Positions 53,669-62,818 are shown, numbered from the stretch's first letter. The stretch: 64,000 nucleotides of DNA from Clostridiales bacterium (GCA_017428155.1 JAFRRJ010000062.1:34955-98954), one strand, 5' to 3'. The notes: generated from the sequence alone by a model not told the origin. A program made the numbers and translations.

Positions 53669-54010
53669 ATGTGCATTTTTTGTGATATAGTTGCGGGCAA
53701 GATCCCCTCAACAAAAGTATATGAGAACGATTATGTATACTGCTTCAAGGATATTAATCCTGCAGCTCCGGTACATGTTCTTGTTGTTCCGAAGAAGCAT
53801 TTTGCCGATATTAATGAACTCGCTGGTGATCCCGAGGGCGCTCTTTATTCTGCTGAGATTACCAAGGCTATTGCTGAGGTAGCTAAGATCTCCGGCGTAA
53901 GCGGCGCTTACAGAACGATCAACAATTGCGGAGAAGGTGCCGGTCAGACAGTTATGCACGTTCACTTCCATGTGCTCGGCGGAACTAACCTTACTGAAAA
54001 GCTGATCTGA
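53669..54010 (+). CDS. HIT-family nucleotide hydrolase
   Basis: A 113-residue protein of the HINT/PKCI branch: CIFCDIVAGKIPSTKVYEND at the N-terminus and the HVHFHVLGG histidine triad. Such enzymes hydrolyse aminoacyl- or lysyl-AMP and adenosine phosphoramidates, which fits its place after alaS. AAAGGAGA precedes the ATG, 12 bases after alaS. Confidence 0.93.
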   Translation: MCIFCDIVAGKIPSTKVYENDYVYCFKDINPAAPVHVLVVPKKHFADINELAGDPEGALYSAEITKAIAEVAKISGVSGAYRTINNCGEGAGQTVMHVHFHVLGGTNLTEKLI

Positions 54011-54014
54011 TCTT

Positions 54015-54665
54015 ATGGCTAGAATGAGAACTAAGCGCAATATTCCCGCGCGCATGGAAAAGTGCCATGAGCGCTGGTTTGATGCACCCATGCTGAACCG
54101 CGGAAAGTGGCGTGAAGCCTGCGGTTTTGACCAAGATGTTCCGGTATGGCTGGAGATCGGCTGCGGCAAGGGCAAATTCTGCACCGAGATGGCATTAAGA
54201 CATCCGGAAGTTCTTTATATCGCTATGGAAAGAGATGCTTCCGTAACGCTTGCTGCAATTGAGAAAGCGCATGAACTTGAGATCCCTAATCTGTTCTTTA
54301 TAAGAGGAGACGCGGGGATAATAGAGAATTACTTTGCGGAAGATGAAGTCGACAGGATATTCCTTAATTTCTCGGATCCCTGGACAAGGCAGAACAAGCC
54401 CAAAAGACGCCTCACATACAGGGATTTCCTCGCAAAATACAAGGTCATGATGAAAGACGGCGGGGCCATAGAATTCAAGACCGATAACGATGATCTTTTC
54501 GATTTCTCGCTCGGCGAATTCAAGGATATGGGATTTGAACTTACAGATGTGACAAGAGATCTTCATAACAGTGAGTTCGATGAAGATAATATCCGCACCG
54601 AATTCGAGCAGAAATTCGCAGATCAGGGCATCACGATAAAAAGAGTCGTAGCCTTAATGAAATAA
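54015..54665 (+). CDS. trmB: tRNA (guanine-N7)-methyltransferase
   Basis: Forms m7G46 in tRNA variable loops using SAM. The 216-residue protein has WLEIGCGKGKFCTEMA (motif I), the YIAMERDASV acidic end, FSDPWTRQNKPKRRLTY (the TrmB-specific DPW...K.HxKRR-type motif) and FKTDNDDLFDFS. It begins four bases after the HIT stop, with a weak ribosome site, so coupling is expected. It is followed 33 bases later by mnmA. Confidence 0.95.
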   Translation: MARMRTKRNIPARMEKCHERWFDAPMLNRGKWREACGFDQDVPVWLEIGCGKGKFCTEMALRHPEVLYIAMERDASVTLAAIEKAHELEIPNLFFIRGDAGIIENYFAEDEVDRIFLNFSDPWTRQNKPKRRLTYRDFLAKYKVMMKDGGAIEFKTDNDDLFDFSLGEFKDMGFELTDVTRDLHNSEFDEDNIRTEFEQKFADQGITIKRVVALMK

Positions 54666-54698
54666 GGCTTTTCACATAATTGCAGACGGGGTCTTAGA

Positions 54699-55772
54699 GT
54701 GGCAAAAGTAATCGTCGGAATGTCCGGGGGAGTTGACAGCGCTGTTGCGGCTTTGCTTCTTAAACAGCAGGGCTATGAGGTCATCGGCGTTACGCTCAGG
54801 GTCTGGGCGGGCGAGAACGGCGAAGAGAACAGCCGTTGCTGCGAGATAGATGATGCGCGCCGTTCCTGTGAGATACTCGGTATCAAATACCATCCGCATA
54901 ACTGCACATCACTGTTCTCTGAGAATGTAGTCTGTCCTTTTGTAAGTGATTATCTGAAGGGTCTTACACCCAATCCGTGCATAGAGTGCAACAGATTTGT
55001 AAAGTTTGCAAAGCTGATCGAATTAGCCGATGTTTTCGGTGCTGAATATGTCGCAACAGGTCACTATGCTTTTGTCGAGAAGCTTGAAAACGGGCGATAC
55101 ACGGTCCGCAAGGCTTCCCATGCGGGCAAGGACCAGACATACATGCTCTATAAGCTTACGCAGGAGCAGTTATCCCGCACTCTTATGCCGCTCGGTAAAT
55201 ACACCAAGGATGAGGCCCGGGCTCTGGCTGAAAAGGCTGGTCTTACAGTCGCGAATAAAGAGGATTCCCAGGAGATCTGCTTCGTATCAGAAGGCAGATA
55301 TACGGATTTCATCTGCTCTCATACCACGGAAACGGTTCCGGGTGAAGGAAATTTTGTGGACAGTCAGGGCAATGTGCTTGGAAGACACAAGGGTATCTAC
55401 CGGTATACGGTCGGACAGCGCAAAGGCCTCGGCATAGCTTTGGGATATCCCGCATTCGTAACGAAGATCAATGTGGAGGACAACACTGTCGTTCTCGGTA
55501 CGGAGGAAGACCTGAAATGCAATACTTTCTTCTGTGATGACGTCAATTACATGGGAATCCCCGAACCTTCTGACGGAACTGAGATAAAGTGTCTCGTAAA
55601 GGCGCGTTACCATCAGCCCGAAAGGCCTGCTCTTATCACAAAAATGGAGGATGGCACCGTTAAAGTCGTTCTCGGCGAGGCCTTTAAGGGGGTGTCTCCG
55701 GGACAGTCCGCAGTCTTTTACGATGAGCGCGGATGCGTTATCGGAGGCGGGAAAATCACCCACGGAAAGTGA
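54699..55772 (+). CDS. mnmA: tRNA-specific 2-thiouridylase
   Basis: Puts sulfur on U34 of tRNA(Glu, Gln, Lys). The 357-residue protein has the PP-loop GMSGGVDSAVAALL, the first catalytic cysteine region NPCIECNRFVKF, the EDSQEICFVSEG second cysteine region, and GQRKGLGIALGYPAFV. The start is GTG (residue Met-Ala-Lys). A terminator follows. It closes the alaS-HIT-trmB-mnmA cluster. Confidence 0.96.
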   Translation: MAKVIVGMSGGVDSAVAALLLKQQGYEVIGVTLRVWAGENGEENSRCCEIDDARRSCEILGIKYHPHNCTSLFSENVVCPFVSDYLKGLTPNPCIECNRFVKFAKLIELADVFGAEYVATGHYAFVEKLENGRYTVRKASHAGKDQTYMLYKLTQEQLSRTLMPLGKYTKDEARALAEKAGLTVANKEDSQEICFVSEGRYTDFICSHTTETVPGEGNFVDSQGNVLGRHKGIYRYTVGQRKGLGIALGYPAFVTKINVEDNTVVLGTEEDLKCNTFFCDDVNYMGIPEPSDGTEIKCLVKARYHQPERPALITKMEDGTVKVVLGEAFKGVSPGQSAVFYDERGCVIGGGKITHGK

Positions 55773-55796
55773 AGCAAAAATCGTTTGAGGAAAAAT

Positions 55797-55818
55797 AGGG
55801 GCAAACAGCCCCTTTTTT
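55797..55818 (+). terminator. Terminator after mnmA
   Basis: Stem GGGGC (55798-55802) with GCCCC (55808-55812), five-base loop, and a run of six T. The rest of the 183-base gap before gapA holds an AT-rich stretch and no clear promoter; TTGTGG (55849) and TAGAAT (55875) are 20 bases apart. Confidence 0.8.
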
Positions 55819-55955
55819 ATTAAAATTTACATTCTAATGACAAAATTTTTGTGGAAAACCCCTTATTAGTGGAGTAGAATTCTTACGGTGCAGACCAAAA
55901 GAGCACTATTAAAGTTTAATAATCCCGCTAAAGGGAATTTAGGAGGAATTCAAAT

Positions 55956-56990
55956 ATGGCAGTAAAAGTTGCGATTAACGGTTTCGGTCGTATCGGTCGT
56001 CTTGCTTTCAGACAGATGTTCGGCGCTGAGGGTTATGAAGTTGTTGCTATCAACGATCTTACAAAGCCTTCCATGCTCGCTCACCTTCTTAAGTATGACA
56101 CAGCTCAGGGCGGTTACACTGGTGTAATCGGCGAGAACAAGCACACAGTTACTTCTGATGACGAAGCTAACACAATCACAGTAGACGGTAAGACACTTAA
56201 GATCTACAAGGAAGCTGACGCTAACAATTGCCCTTGGGGTGAGCTCGGTGTAGACGTTGTTCTCGAGTGCACAGGTTTCTATACATCCAAGGAGAAGTCT
56301 CAGGCTCACATCAACGCCGGCGCTAAGAAGGTTGTTATTTCTGCTCCTGCAGGAAACGATCTCCCTACAATCGTTTACAACGTTAACCACACAACACTTA
56401 CAGCTGATGACAAGATCATCTCTGCTGCATCCTGCACAACAAACTGCCTTGCTCCTATGACAAAGGCTCTCAATGATTATGCAAAGATCCAGAGCGGTAT
56501 CATGACAACAGTTCACGCTTACACAAGTGACCAGATGATCCTTGACGGTCCTCACAGAAAGGGTGACCTCCAGAGAGCAAGAGCTGGTGCTGCTAACATC
56601 GTACCTAACTCCACAGGTGCTGCTAAGGCTATCGGTCTTGTTATCCCTGAGCTCAACGGCAAGCTCATCGGTGCTGCTCAGAGAGTTCCTACACCTACAG
56701 GTTCTACAACAATCCTTCACGCTGTAGTTGCCGGTGATGTAACTGTTGAGGGCATCAACGCTGCTATGAAGGCTGCTACAAATGAGTCTTTCGGTTATAC
56801 AGAAGAGAAGCTCGTTTCTTCTGATATCGTAGGCATGAGATATGGTTCACTCTTCGATGCTAACCAGACAATGGTTTCCAAGATGGATGACGGCAACTCC
56901 CTCGTTCAGGTTGTATCCTGGTATGACAACGAGAATTCTTACACATCTCAGATGGTAAGAACAATCAAGTACTTCGCAGAGCTCGGCTAA
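55956..56990 (+). CDS. gapA: Glyceraldehyde-3-phosphate dehydrogenase
   Basis: Central glycolytic enzyme making 1,3-bisphosphoglycerate. The 344-residue protein has [13 protein letters not shown], the catalytic cysteine in [14 protein letters not shown], the [27 protein letters not shown] loop, and [23 protein letters not shown] with eight bases to the ATG and codon use restricted to a few codons suggest very high expression. A strong terminator follows. Confidence 0.98.
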   Translation: MAVKVAINGFGRIGRLAFRQMFGAEGYEVVAINDLTKPSMLAHLLKYDTAQGGYTGVIGENKHTVTSDDEANTITVDGKTLKIYKEADANNCPWGELGVDVVLECTGFYTSKEKSQAHINAGAKKVVISAPAGNDLPTIVYNVNHTTLTADDKIISAASCTTNCLAPMTKALNDYAKIQSGIMTTVHAYTSDQMILDGPHRKGDLQRARAGAANIVPNSTGAAKAIGLVIPELNGKLIGAAQRVPTPTGSTTILHAVVAGDVTVEGINAAMKAATNESFGYTEEKLVSSDIVGMRYGSLFDANQTMVSKMDDGNSLVQVVSWYDNENSYTSQMVRTIKYFAELG

Positions 56991-57015
56991 TAACTGACTT
57001 AAAGTACAAAATATC

Positions 57016-57047
57016 AGAGGCGTCTCTTATGAGGCGCCTCTTTTTTT
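57016..57047 (+). terminator. Terminator after gapA
   Basis: An 11-bp stem (57016-57026 with 57031-57041) and a T run ending at 57047. Confidence 0.9.
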
Positions 57048-57117
57048 GTCTTCGGGTATAGAACACAGTTGTTATTCAGCTTGGTTGAATTGCTTTTCGG
57101 GCGGTCTGAGACAGAGG

Positions 57118-58008
57118 TCAAATATAAATCTCAACCACAGATGCTTCGGGAACTGAAAAAAGCCTGAACGGAAGAACGCCGCAGCCAAGGCCTCTCGAGA
57201 TAAAGACGCGGGTGCCGTTGATATCAAAGACCCCCTGAACGACGTCTTTCTTTGGAAGAAGATCTTTTGTCCTCAATAAACGGTGTTCCAGTCTGAAAGG
57301 GAACTTCATCTGACCGCCGTGGAAATGACCTGAGAGCATAAAGTCCGGCCTGTTATCCTTGTCGAGGTGAAGGAGATTATCAGGATTGTGAGCGATGAGC
57401 ACCACCGGATCTTTTCCGCGTTTTAAGGGAAGCTGCTTCCAGACGCGGTTAAGCCTTCCTGAATCTGATACGCCTGCCAAAACGATCTTACGCCCCGTTG
57501 TGCGCGAAGCAAGGTCTGTGAATGTGTTATTAAGATCAATAAATCCGGAAGCGTTGGAAGGGTCTTTCAAATAAATATCATGGTTGCCTGTTATACCGTA
57601 GAAGGGGATTCCGAGATCTTTGCAGCAGGCGCTGACTTTTTTTAGATAACGGTATCCTTTATCGCCCTTGTTTTGATTGTTGGAAATGTCACCTCCAAAG
57701 ATCACGCAGTCTAAAGGGGCGCTCAAATGCGCCTTTGTGACGGATTTACAGATCCTTTTGGAGGATATGCCGCAGAATTCTGCGTGAAGGTCAGAGAAAA
57801 AGAATATTCTCAGATCGGGATCTCTATTTATATTCTTATTATTAATAGGAAGCTTTCTGATAGTAAGCTCATCTGACGAAGGAACGTCTGGCGATATTCC
57901 GAGCGTAATCTTGTCTTTATCAAGGAACAGCGGTTCTATAAGACACCACAATAGAGTAAGCAGAATAAATGCTGCTAATACTGTCAGAATGATGTAAACC
58001 GTATTCAT
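57118..58008 (-). CDS. Membrane-anchored metallophosphoesterase
   Basis: A 296-residue protein: one N-terminal membrane helix (about 4-26), then a calcineurin-like phosphoesterase domain with the five motifs in order: FFSDLHAEF, GGDISNN, GITGNHDIY, AHNPDN and SGHFHGGQ. The related YkuE/YaeI group removes phosphates from lipid head groups such as UDP-diacylglucosamine-type substrates. The longer frame to 58131 has no ribosome site and would cross the divergent promoter. I start at the ATG at 58008, though its AAGGAGA lies rather far upstream. Divergent from the YdbC gene. Confidence 0.88.
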   Translation of the reverse strand: MNTVYIILTVLAAFILLTLLWCLIEPLFLDKDKITLGISPDVPSSDELTIRKLPINNKNINRDPDLRIFFFSDLHAEFCGISSKRICKSVTKAHLSAPLDCVIFGGDISNNQNKGDKGYRYLKKVSACCKDLGIPFYGITGNHDIYLKDPSNASGFIDLNNTFTDLASRTTGRKIVLAGVSDSGRLNRVWKQLPLKRGKDPVVLIAHNPDNLLHLDKDNRPDFMLSGHFHGGQMKFPFRLEHRLLRTKDLLPKKDVVQGVFDINGTRVFISRGLGCGVLPFRLFSVPEASVVEIYI

Positions 58009-58064
58009 TCCTTGTGGCAGTTCTCCTTTTTTCTTAATTATATAATATGCAGCCGTCAATCGTG

Positions 58065-58073
58065 TGTTATAAT
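58065..58073 (+). promoter_or_regulatory. Extended -10 promoter of the YdbC/PC4-like gene
   Basis: TGTTATAAT, 39 bases before the ATG, in the 103-base gap to the divergent phosphoesterase gene. TATAAT also occurs on the other strand (58037-58042). Confidence 0.6.
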
Positions 58074-58111
58074 TCATAAAGTGAAACAAGTTTTTGCAGG
58101 AGGAATTTAGG

Positions 58112-58354
58112 ATGCCTAAGACAGAAATCACATACGAGATCGTTCAGCAGATCGGTATTCTCAAGGAGAATAAGTCAGGTTGGCAGCGTGAGCTTAATAT
58201 CGTTAAGTGGAATAACGGTAAGCCGAAGCTCGATATCCGTGATTGGGGCCCGAACCATGAGAAGGTTGGCAAGGGTATTTCTCTTGATTTCGAAGAATAC
58301 AATACACTCAAGGCTTTCCTTGAGGATGGCGACTTCACTTCTCTCGACGAGTAA
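58112..58354 (+). CDS. YdbC/PC4-type single-stranded DNA-binding protein
   Basis: An 80-residue protein of the bacterial YdbC/PC4 transcriptional-coactivator-like family: QQIGILKENKSGWQRELNIVKWNNGKPKLDIRDWGP, then a GISLDFEEYNTLKAFL helix. Homologues bind single-stranded DNA as dimers. AGGAGG lies eight bases before this ATG; a longer frame from 58094 starts inside the ribosome site. It is close to ligA, which may reflect a shared DNA-metabolism context. Confidence 0.87.
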   Translation: MPKTEITYEIVQQIGILKENKSGWQRELNIVKWNNGKPKLDIRDWGPNHEKVGKGISLDFEEYNTLKAFLEDGDFTSLDE

Positions 58355-58419
58355 TAGCCGTAACAAATTATTACTTATCTTAAACGCAGCAGGCGCGTGA
58401 TAATGCGTCATGGTTTGAT

Positions 58420-59049
58420 ATGAGAAGCGAAGAACGTGCCGGTATCATCTCAATAATTTTGTTGTTTTTATGGGGGACTCTGATTACAGAGCCCTTCCAT
58501 ATTTTTGCGCGGTATATTGCATCTGCCGTAAAATATGCCTTTATGTGGCTGGAAGAGGGAAGCGTAATAAAGTCGCTCATCCTTTATGTTGTAGTTGTAT
58601 CTGCAGTGATTCTGATGCAGCTTATATCACAGAGCAAGCTCGGAACGTTTATGCCGTGTGCAATATCAACAGTTTTTATAGCGATGCTTGTGGTCAAGAG
58701 CATTCACAAGCAGCATGTGGATGTCAGTGAAGCAATTTGTCTTGCGATTCCGGCTGTGGTTGCGATCGCACTCTATCTTTTAAAGCTCGACAAGGGTCTT
58801 AAGTGGTTTACCGACGTCTACACATATTCGCTTGCAATAGCGCTTCTTAATGCGCTTTTCTTTGTCCCGCTTGCAAAGCTTAACGGAACACTGGATAAGA
58901 TCCTTTATATTACAAATTACAATAACATCAACATAACTGAGAGTTTTAAGGACCTTGCCGGAATACCGGAAATCGTGTGGGGGTTCTTCCTCACAGCTTT
59001 TGCGTCACTTCCGGTAATCTATCTTGCTATGACGGGCAGGAGGAAATGA
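58420..59049 (+). CDS. Uncharacterised membrane protein
   Basis: I do not recognise this 209-residue protein. It has about six membrane helices and a short charged cytosolic linker (LKLDKGLKWF). The N-terminal RSEERAGI and the final RRK suggest cytosolic ends. The ribosome site is weak. Its stop lies one base before the ligA start, so the two are transcribed together. No function offered. Confidence 0.75.
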   Translation: MRSEERAGIISIILLFLWGTLITEPFHIFARYIASAVKYAFMWLEEGSVIKSLILYVVVVSAVILMQLISQSKLGTFMPCAISTVFIAMLVVKSIHKQHVDVSEAICLAIPAVVAIALYLLKLDKGLKWFTDVYTYSLAIALLNALFFVPLAKLNGTLDKILYITNYNNINITESFKDLAGIPEIVWGFFLTAFASLPVIYLAMTGRRK

Positions 59050-59050
59050 C

Positions 59051-61090
59051 ATGGAACAGTTAGATCTTTTCGCGAATCTCGAGAACGGCAGCAATGAGCG
59101 GAATGAATACCTTGAACTGGTAAAAAAGCTCAATCACTTCGCCGAACTATACTATTCAAAGGACGAGCCTGAGATATCGGATTACGAATACGATTCGATG
59201 AATAACAGACTTAAAGAGATCGAGAAGGAGCATCCGGACTGGGTCGTTCCCGAATCTCCATCGGTAAGAGTCGGCTGGAAGGCGGAAAAGGGCGTTCTCG
59301 TAAAGCATAATGTTCCGATGCTTTCCCTTCAGGACGTTTTCTCAAAAGAGGAAGTATATGAGTTTGTAAACTCAATGATTGAAGAATTCGGTGATGAGGC
59401 CGAGTTTCTCGTAGAGACTAAGATCGACGGCCTGTCGATGGCTCTCCGTTATGAGGATGGAGAGCTTAAGCTTGCAGTTACGAGAGGTGACGGAATAACC
59501 GAAGGCGAAGACGTCACCATGAATGCAAAGCAGATCCCTGATGTTGTCAAGCAGATGAAAGAGCCGGTTCCCTATATAGAGATCAGAGGCGAAGTCTACA
59601 TGACAAGGCAGGCCTTTGAGACTGTAAATGCCAGGGCTGAGGAAGAAGGCAAAAAGACTTTTGCAAATCCCAGGAACTGCGCTGCAGGAACGCTTAGACA
59701 GATAGATACCAGAATTACAAAAGAAAGAGGTCTTTCTTTATTTATCTTTAATATTCAGGAGACCAGAGGAGTTACATTTAAGACCCACCTTGAAGGCTAT
59801 GAATACTTGAAGCGCAACAATGTTAAAGTCATCGAGAACTGCTATAAATGCAAGACCGCAGACGAAGTCTGGAATGCGATCCAAAAGATCGGTGAGATGA
59901 GAGGCGATCTTGAATACGATATCGACGGAGCTGTCGTTAAGCTCAATAATCTCTCGGAAAGATCCGTGCTCGGCAACACGATCAAGTTCCCGAGATGGGC
60001 TATTGCATACAAGTATCCGCCTGAAGTTAAAGAGACCCGTCTTCTGGACATAGAAGTCAACACGGGCAGAACGGGAAGAGTTACTCCGGTTGCTGTTTTC
60101 GAGCCCATAAGCCTCTGCGGAACGATGGTATCAAGAGCAACGCTTCACAATCAGGACTTTATAGACCAGTTGGGTTTGGGAATCGGTGATACGATCCTGG
60201 TCTACAAGTCAGGCGAGATCATTCCGAAGGTCAAGGATGTCAACAAGGATAAGAGACCTTCTGACTGGCAGCCTTATAAGATGCCGGAGAACTGCCCTGT
60301 ATGCGGTCACAGACTCGTGAGGGATGAAGGCGGTGTTGACTTCAAGTGCATGAACATGATGTGTCCCGGAACGCTTGTAAACCGTATAGTCAATTTTGTA
60401 TCGCGTGACTGCATGGATATAAAGGGTTTTGGCACTGAATACATCAGGAAACTCACCGAAGAAAAGTACATCAAGGATATCGCGGATGTTTTCGAGCTCA
60501 AGGACAAAAGAGATGAGCTTATTGAGAACAAGCTCTTAGGTCTTGAGAAGAATACCGACAAGCTCTTAAGTGCCATTGAGGACGCTCGAAAAGACACACC
60601 CGCAGATAAACTCCTGGCAGGATTGGGAATTCCGGGTGTCGGCAAGGCGACGGCAAAAGAACTCATAAGGACATTCGGTTCCATCGACGCTATTGCCGGA
60701 GCTGACAAAGCGTCACTTATAGCTGTCCAGGACATCGGAGAGATCTCGGCTGAAGGAATCTATAACTTCTTCCACGATGAAGGAAATGTAGAACTCTTAG
60801 ACCGCTTGAAGAATCTCGGACTGAACTTTGCAAAAGAGGAAAGCGAAGTTCAGGGTTCTGCTTTATCAGGTCTTACATTCTGCATCACCGGAACGCTTGA
60901 AGGAATGAGCAGAAGCGAAGCCGAGAGTCTTATCGAGAGCTACGGCGGCAAGCCTGTATCTTCGGTATCGAAGAAGACCTCATATCTTCTTATGGGTGCT
61001 GACGCGGGATCCAAGGAGCGGAAGGCAAGAGAACTCGGCGTTCCGATAATCAGTCTTGAAGAACTTAAGGATATGATCGCCGGAGTATAA
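59051..61090 (+). CDS. ligA: NAD-dependent DNA ligase
   Basis: Seals nicks in replication and repair using NAD+. The 679-residue protein has the Ia domain, the adenylated lysine in ETKIDGLSMAL, OB fold, the C4 zinc finger (CPVC...CMNMMCPG), four helix-hairpin-helix motifs, and a C-terminal BRCT (LSGLTFCITGTLEGMSR). This is the normal family length. AGGAGG precedes the ATG, which lies one base after the upstream membrane-protein stop. Confidence 0.97.
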   Translation: MEQLDLFANLENGSNERNEYLELVKKLNHFAELYYSKDEPEISDYEYDSMNNRLKEIEKEHPDWVVPESPSVRVGWKAEKGVLVKHNVPMLSLQDVFSKEEVYEFVNSMIEEFGDEAEFLVETKIDGLSMALRYEDGELKLAVTRGDGITEGEDVTMNAKQIPDVVKQMKEPVPYIEIRGEVYMTRQAFETVNARAEEEGKKTFANPRNCAAGTLRQIDTRITKERGLSLFIFNIQETRGVTFKTHLEGYEYLKRNNVKVIENCYKCKTADEVWNAIQKIGEMRGDLEYDIDGAVVKLNNLSERSVLGNTIKFPRWAIAYKYPPEVKETRLLDIEVNTGRTGRVTPVAVFEPISLCGTMVSRATLHNQDFIDQLGLGIGDTILVYKSGEIIPKVKDVNKDKRPSDWQPYKMPENCPVCGHRLVRDEGGVDFKCMNMMCPGTLVNRIVNFVSRDCMDIKGFGTEYIRKLTEEKYIKDIADVFELKDKRDELIENKLLGLEKNTDKLLSAIEDARKDTPADKLLAGLGIPGVGKATAKELIRTFGSIDAIAGADKASLIAVQDIGEISAEGIYNFFHDEGNVELLDRLKNLGLNFAKEESEVQGSALSGLTFCITGTLEGMSRSEAESLIESYGGKPVSSVSKKTSYLLMGADAGSKERKARELGVPIISLEELKDMIAGV

Positions 61091-61094
61091 GTTC

Positions 61095-61694
61095 ATGAGC
61101 GTTGCGGAAGAAAAGGCTGTAATAAGGAAAGAGATAAAGAGGAGGAGAAAATCCCTCTCAAATAAGGTTCTGTCTGAAATAGACAGCTCACTTCCGGACT
61201 TTATCTTTGCGATAGAAGATGACGAACTCCCAAAGAAGCTTAAGCATGCCAAAAGGATAGCTCTTTACAGGGCTTTCAACGGCGAAGTGCCTGTGGACGG
61301 TCTTGCAAAAGCATTTATGGAAAAGGGGATCAGATGCTGTTTCCCTAAGATATGTGATGGCAGGATGTTATTCTTTGATTGTGACAGTCTGGATGATTCG
61401 CTGTTCGATGTATCGGATCTGGGGATCCGGGAGCCGGCCGCGTCAAAGAACGGAGTTGATCCTAAGGATATCGATATTGTCGTGCTTCCTGCAGTTGCAT
61501 ATAATGAAGAAGGTACAAGACTCGGTATGGGCGGCGGCTATTACGACCGTTTTATCGGGGAAGCAGGTTCAGCAAGACCTTATCTTCTGGGAATCTGCTA
61601 TGAGTTCCAGATATGTTCCGGCTTGCCTTTTACCGGACACGATATCAGCGCTGATTTTCTGGCGGTGATACCGGAAGAATTATACGGGGAGTAA
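61095..61694 (+). CDS. 5-formyltetrahydrofolate cyclo-ligase
   Basis: Turns 5-formyl-THF to methenyl-THF with ATP. The 199-residue protein has KEIKRRRKSLS near the start, KRIALYRAFNGEVP and the C-terminal GTRLGMGGGYYDRFI substrate motif, typical of the family. It begins four bases after the ligA stop, so it is probably co-translated. The partner folate gene folC is at 12 kb. Confidence 0.93.
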   Translation: MSVAEEKAVIRKEIKRRRKSLSNKVLSEIDSSLPDFIFAIEDDELPKKLKHAKRIALYRAFNGEVPVDGLAKAFMEKGIRCCFPKICDGRMLFFDCDSLDDSLFDVSDLGIREPAASKNGVDPKDIDIVVLPAVAYNEEGTRLGMGGGYYDRFIGEAGSARPYLLGICYEFQICSGLPFTGHDISADFLAVIPEELYGE

Positions 61695-61705
61695 AGATCT
61701 TAACA

Positions 61706-62146
61706 ATGCGTTATTTTATCGCAAATCTTGCAGTTCATCTGATTATACTGGCGGCCCTTACGGTCTTCGCCTGCATATTTGCGTCACGCAACAGAAAACG
61801 CAAAACTAAGCATGTTATATCTTATTTCTTTCCAATCTTATTTGCTCTCGTTGCGATAATCGATATAGTTCTTTATACGGCGCCGAGACTGCTTGATATC
61901 AACAGCATGATCAACAGCAATTACTATTACACTACCGGAACGGTTGAGAAGATAGGATTCCTTAAGAACTACTTCATTATTGACGGAAATTATTACTATC
62001 TGAATCCTTTGCACAATAACCTTAATGAAAGTGATCTGGTAAGGGTAAAGCATACTCCGTTCTCGTCTTTTACGGTTGAGATGACCAAGCTTTCTGGGAC
62101 AGAGCCGGAGCCGGAGAATAATTCTTCCGAAGAAACTGAAAATTGA
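61706..62146 (+). CDS. Uncharacterised two-helix membrane protein
   Basis: A 146-residue protein with two membrane helices (about 4-26 and 35-57), then a small beta-rich outer domain (TTGTVEKIGFLKNYFIIDGNYYYLN...LVRVKHTPFSSFTVEMTKL). The end is acidic (EPEPENNSSEE). The family is unknown to me. It follows formyl-THF cyclo-ligase by 11 bases and ends in a perfect palindrome that could act as terminator. Confidence 0.65.
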   Translation: MRYFIANLAVHLIILAALTVFACIFASRNRKRKTKHVISYFFPILFALVAIIDIVLYTAPRLLDINSMINSNYYYTTGTVEKIGFLKNYFIIDGNYYYLNPLHNNLNESDLVRVKHTPFSSFTVEMTKLSGTEPEPENNSSEETEN

Positions 62147-62166
62147 GACTAGTCTCAATTTTTGCC
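62141..62166 (+). terminator. Perfect palindrome with T tail
   Basis: AATTGAGACTAGTCTCAATT is a perfect 20-base palindrome (62141-62160), overlapping the stop codon of the preceding gene and followed by TTTTG. The hairpin has no free loop of usual size, so CTAG would have to open. Confidence 0.5.
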
Positions 62167-62257
62167 AAAAAGTCTCAAATTCGACCCCCTAAAATGCAAA
62201 TTGGTGCACTTTGATGACACAAGTGCGTTTTGAGAACGTACACTTTCTTTAGAACAC

Positions 62258-62268
62258 AAAGGAGGTGA
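62258..62268 (+). promoter_or_regulatory. Very strong ribosome binding site
   Basis: AAAGGAGGTGA, the full anti-16S match, seven bases before the ATG of the Spo0A_C-like gene. No clear promoter hexamers are visible in the 129-base gap; GCACTT (62206) and AAGTGC (62221) form a short inverted repeat, and ATTCGACC (62179) is like half of a Spo0A box. Confidence 0.8.
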
Positions 62269-62275
62269 ACGATCT

Positions 62276-62818
62276 ATGGAGAACAGATTGTTAAACAAAC
62301 GCACGGTAGAGATGTCGGTGGTGTGCAGCGACTTAAGCCTGCTCGAGAACATCAATTCGCTGCTTCAGGAAAAAGGCGTTATATCAGTTGAAGACGAATA
62401 CGGCATCCTTCATTACATTGTTGACGGAAGAAGCGGCAGGAGAGATGCAGGCAAGATAACGGCTATAAGACCGTTTGCTGATGCAAACAACGATCAGGAT
62501 AAGGCTGACTCTTTCCTCGAATTATGCTTAAGGACCGTTCTCAGGGAATACGGTTTTGATATGGCTCTGATCGGCTCGACACTGATTTACAGAGCAGTTT
62601 ATTCTTCTTTGAAAAGAGGCATACCGCTCCCTCCGACAATGAAGACTCTTTATTATGAGAACGGCAGGGATCTGGGCTTATCCTACGAACAGGCTGAAAG
62701 GGATGTAAGATACGCGATCACAAAGAGCAGTCTTAAGAACATGCGCAGCCGTTCGGCTTTGAGATGCATACAGTCTAGAGTCGAGAAAAGGCTGGGTTAT
62801 GTTGATCCTTTGGAATAA
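62276..62818 (+). CDS. Spo0A C-terminal-like regulator without a normal receiver domain
   Basis: A 180-residue protein. Residues about 82-165 follow the Spo0A effector domain: LRTVLREYGFDMALIGSTLIYRAVYSSLKRGIPLPPTMKTLYYENGRDLGLSYEQAERDVRYAI in family order, with the two-helix recognition part. The N-terminal 60 residues (MSVVCSDLSLLENINSLLQEKG...) resemble only the first beta-alpha unit of a receiver, and no phosphoacceptor Asp, Lys or full-length receiver is present. So it should not be controlled by phosphorelay in the usual way. Preceded by an excellent ribosome site, it points convergently to HU. The genome may carry a normal Spo0A elsewhere. Confidence 0.75.
   Translation: MENRLLNKRTVEMSVVCSDLSLLENINSLLQEKGVISVEDEYGILHYIVDGRSGRRDAGKITAIRPFADANNDQDKADSFLELCLRTVLREYGFDMALIGSTLIYRAVYSSLKRGIPLPPTMKTLYYENGRDLGLSYEQAERDVRYAITKSSLKNMRSRSALRCIQSRVEKRLGYVDPLE

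Noticed and set aside
55950..56720. 256-residue open frame opposite gapA
   Set aside because: It arises from the extreme codon bias of gapA, has no ribosome site, and the protein is Ser/Cys/Val-rich without motifs.
58009..58131. Longer start for the metallophosphoesterase
   Set aside because: It would run through the divergent promoter of the YdbC gene, and a signal-anchor start fits at 58008.
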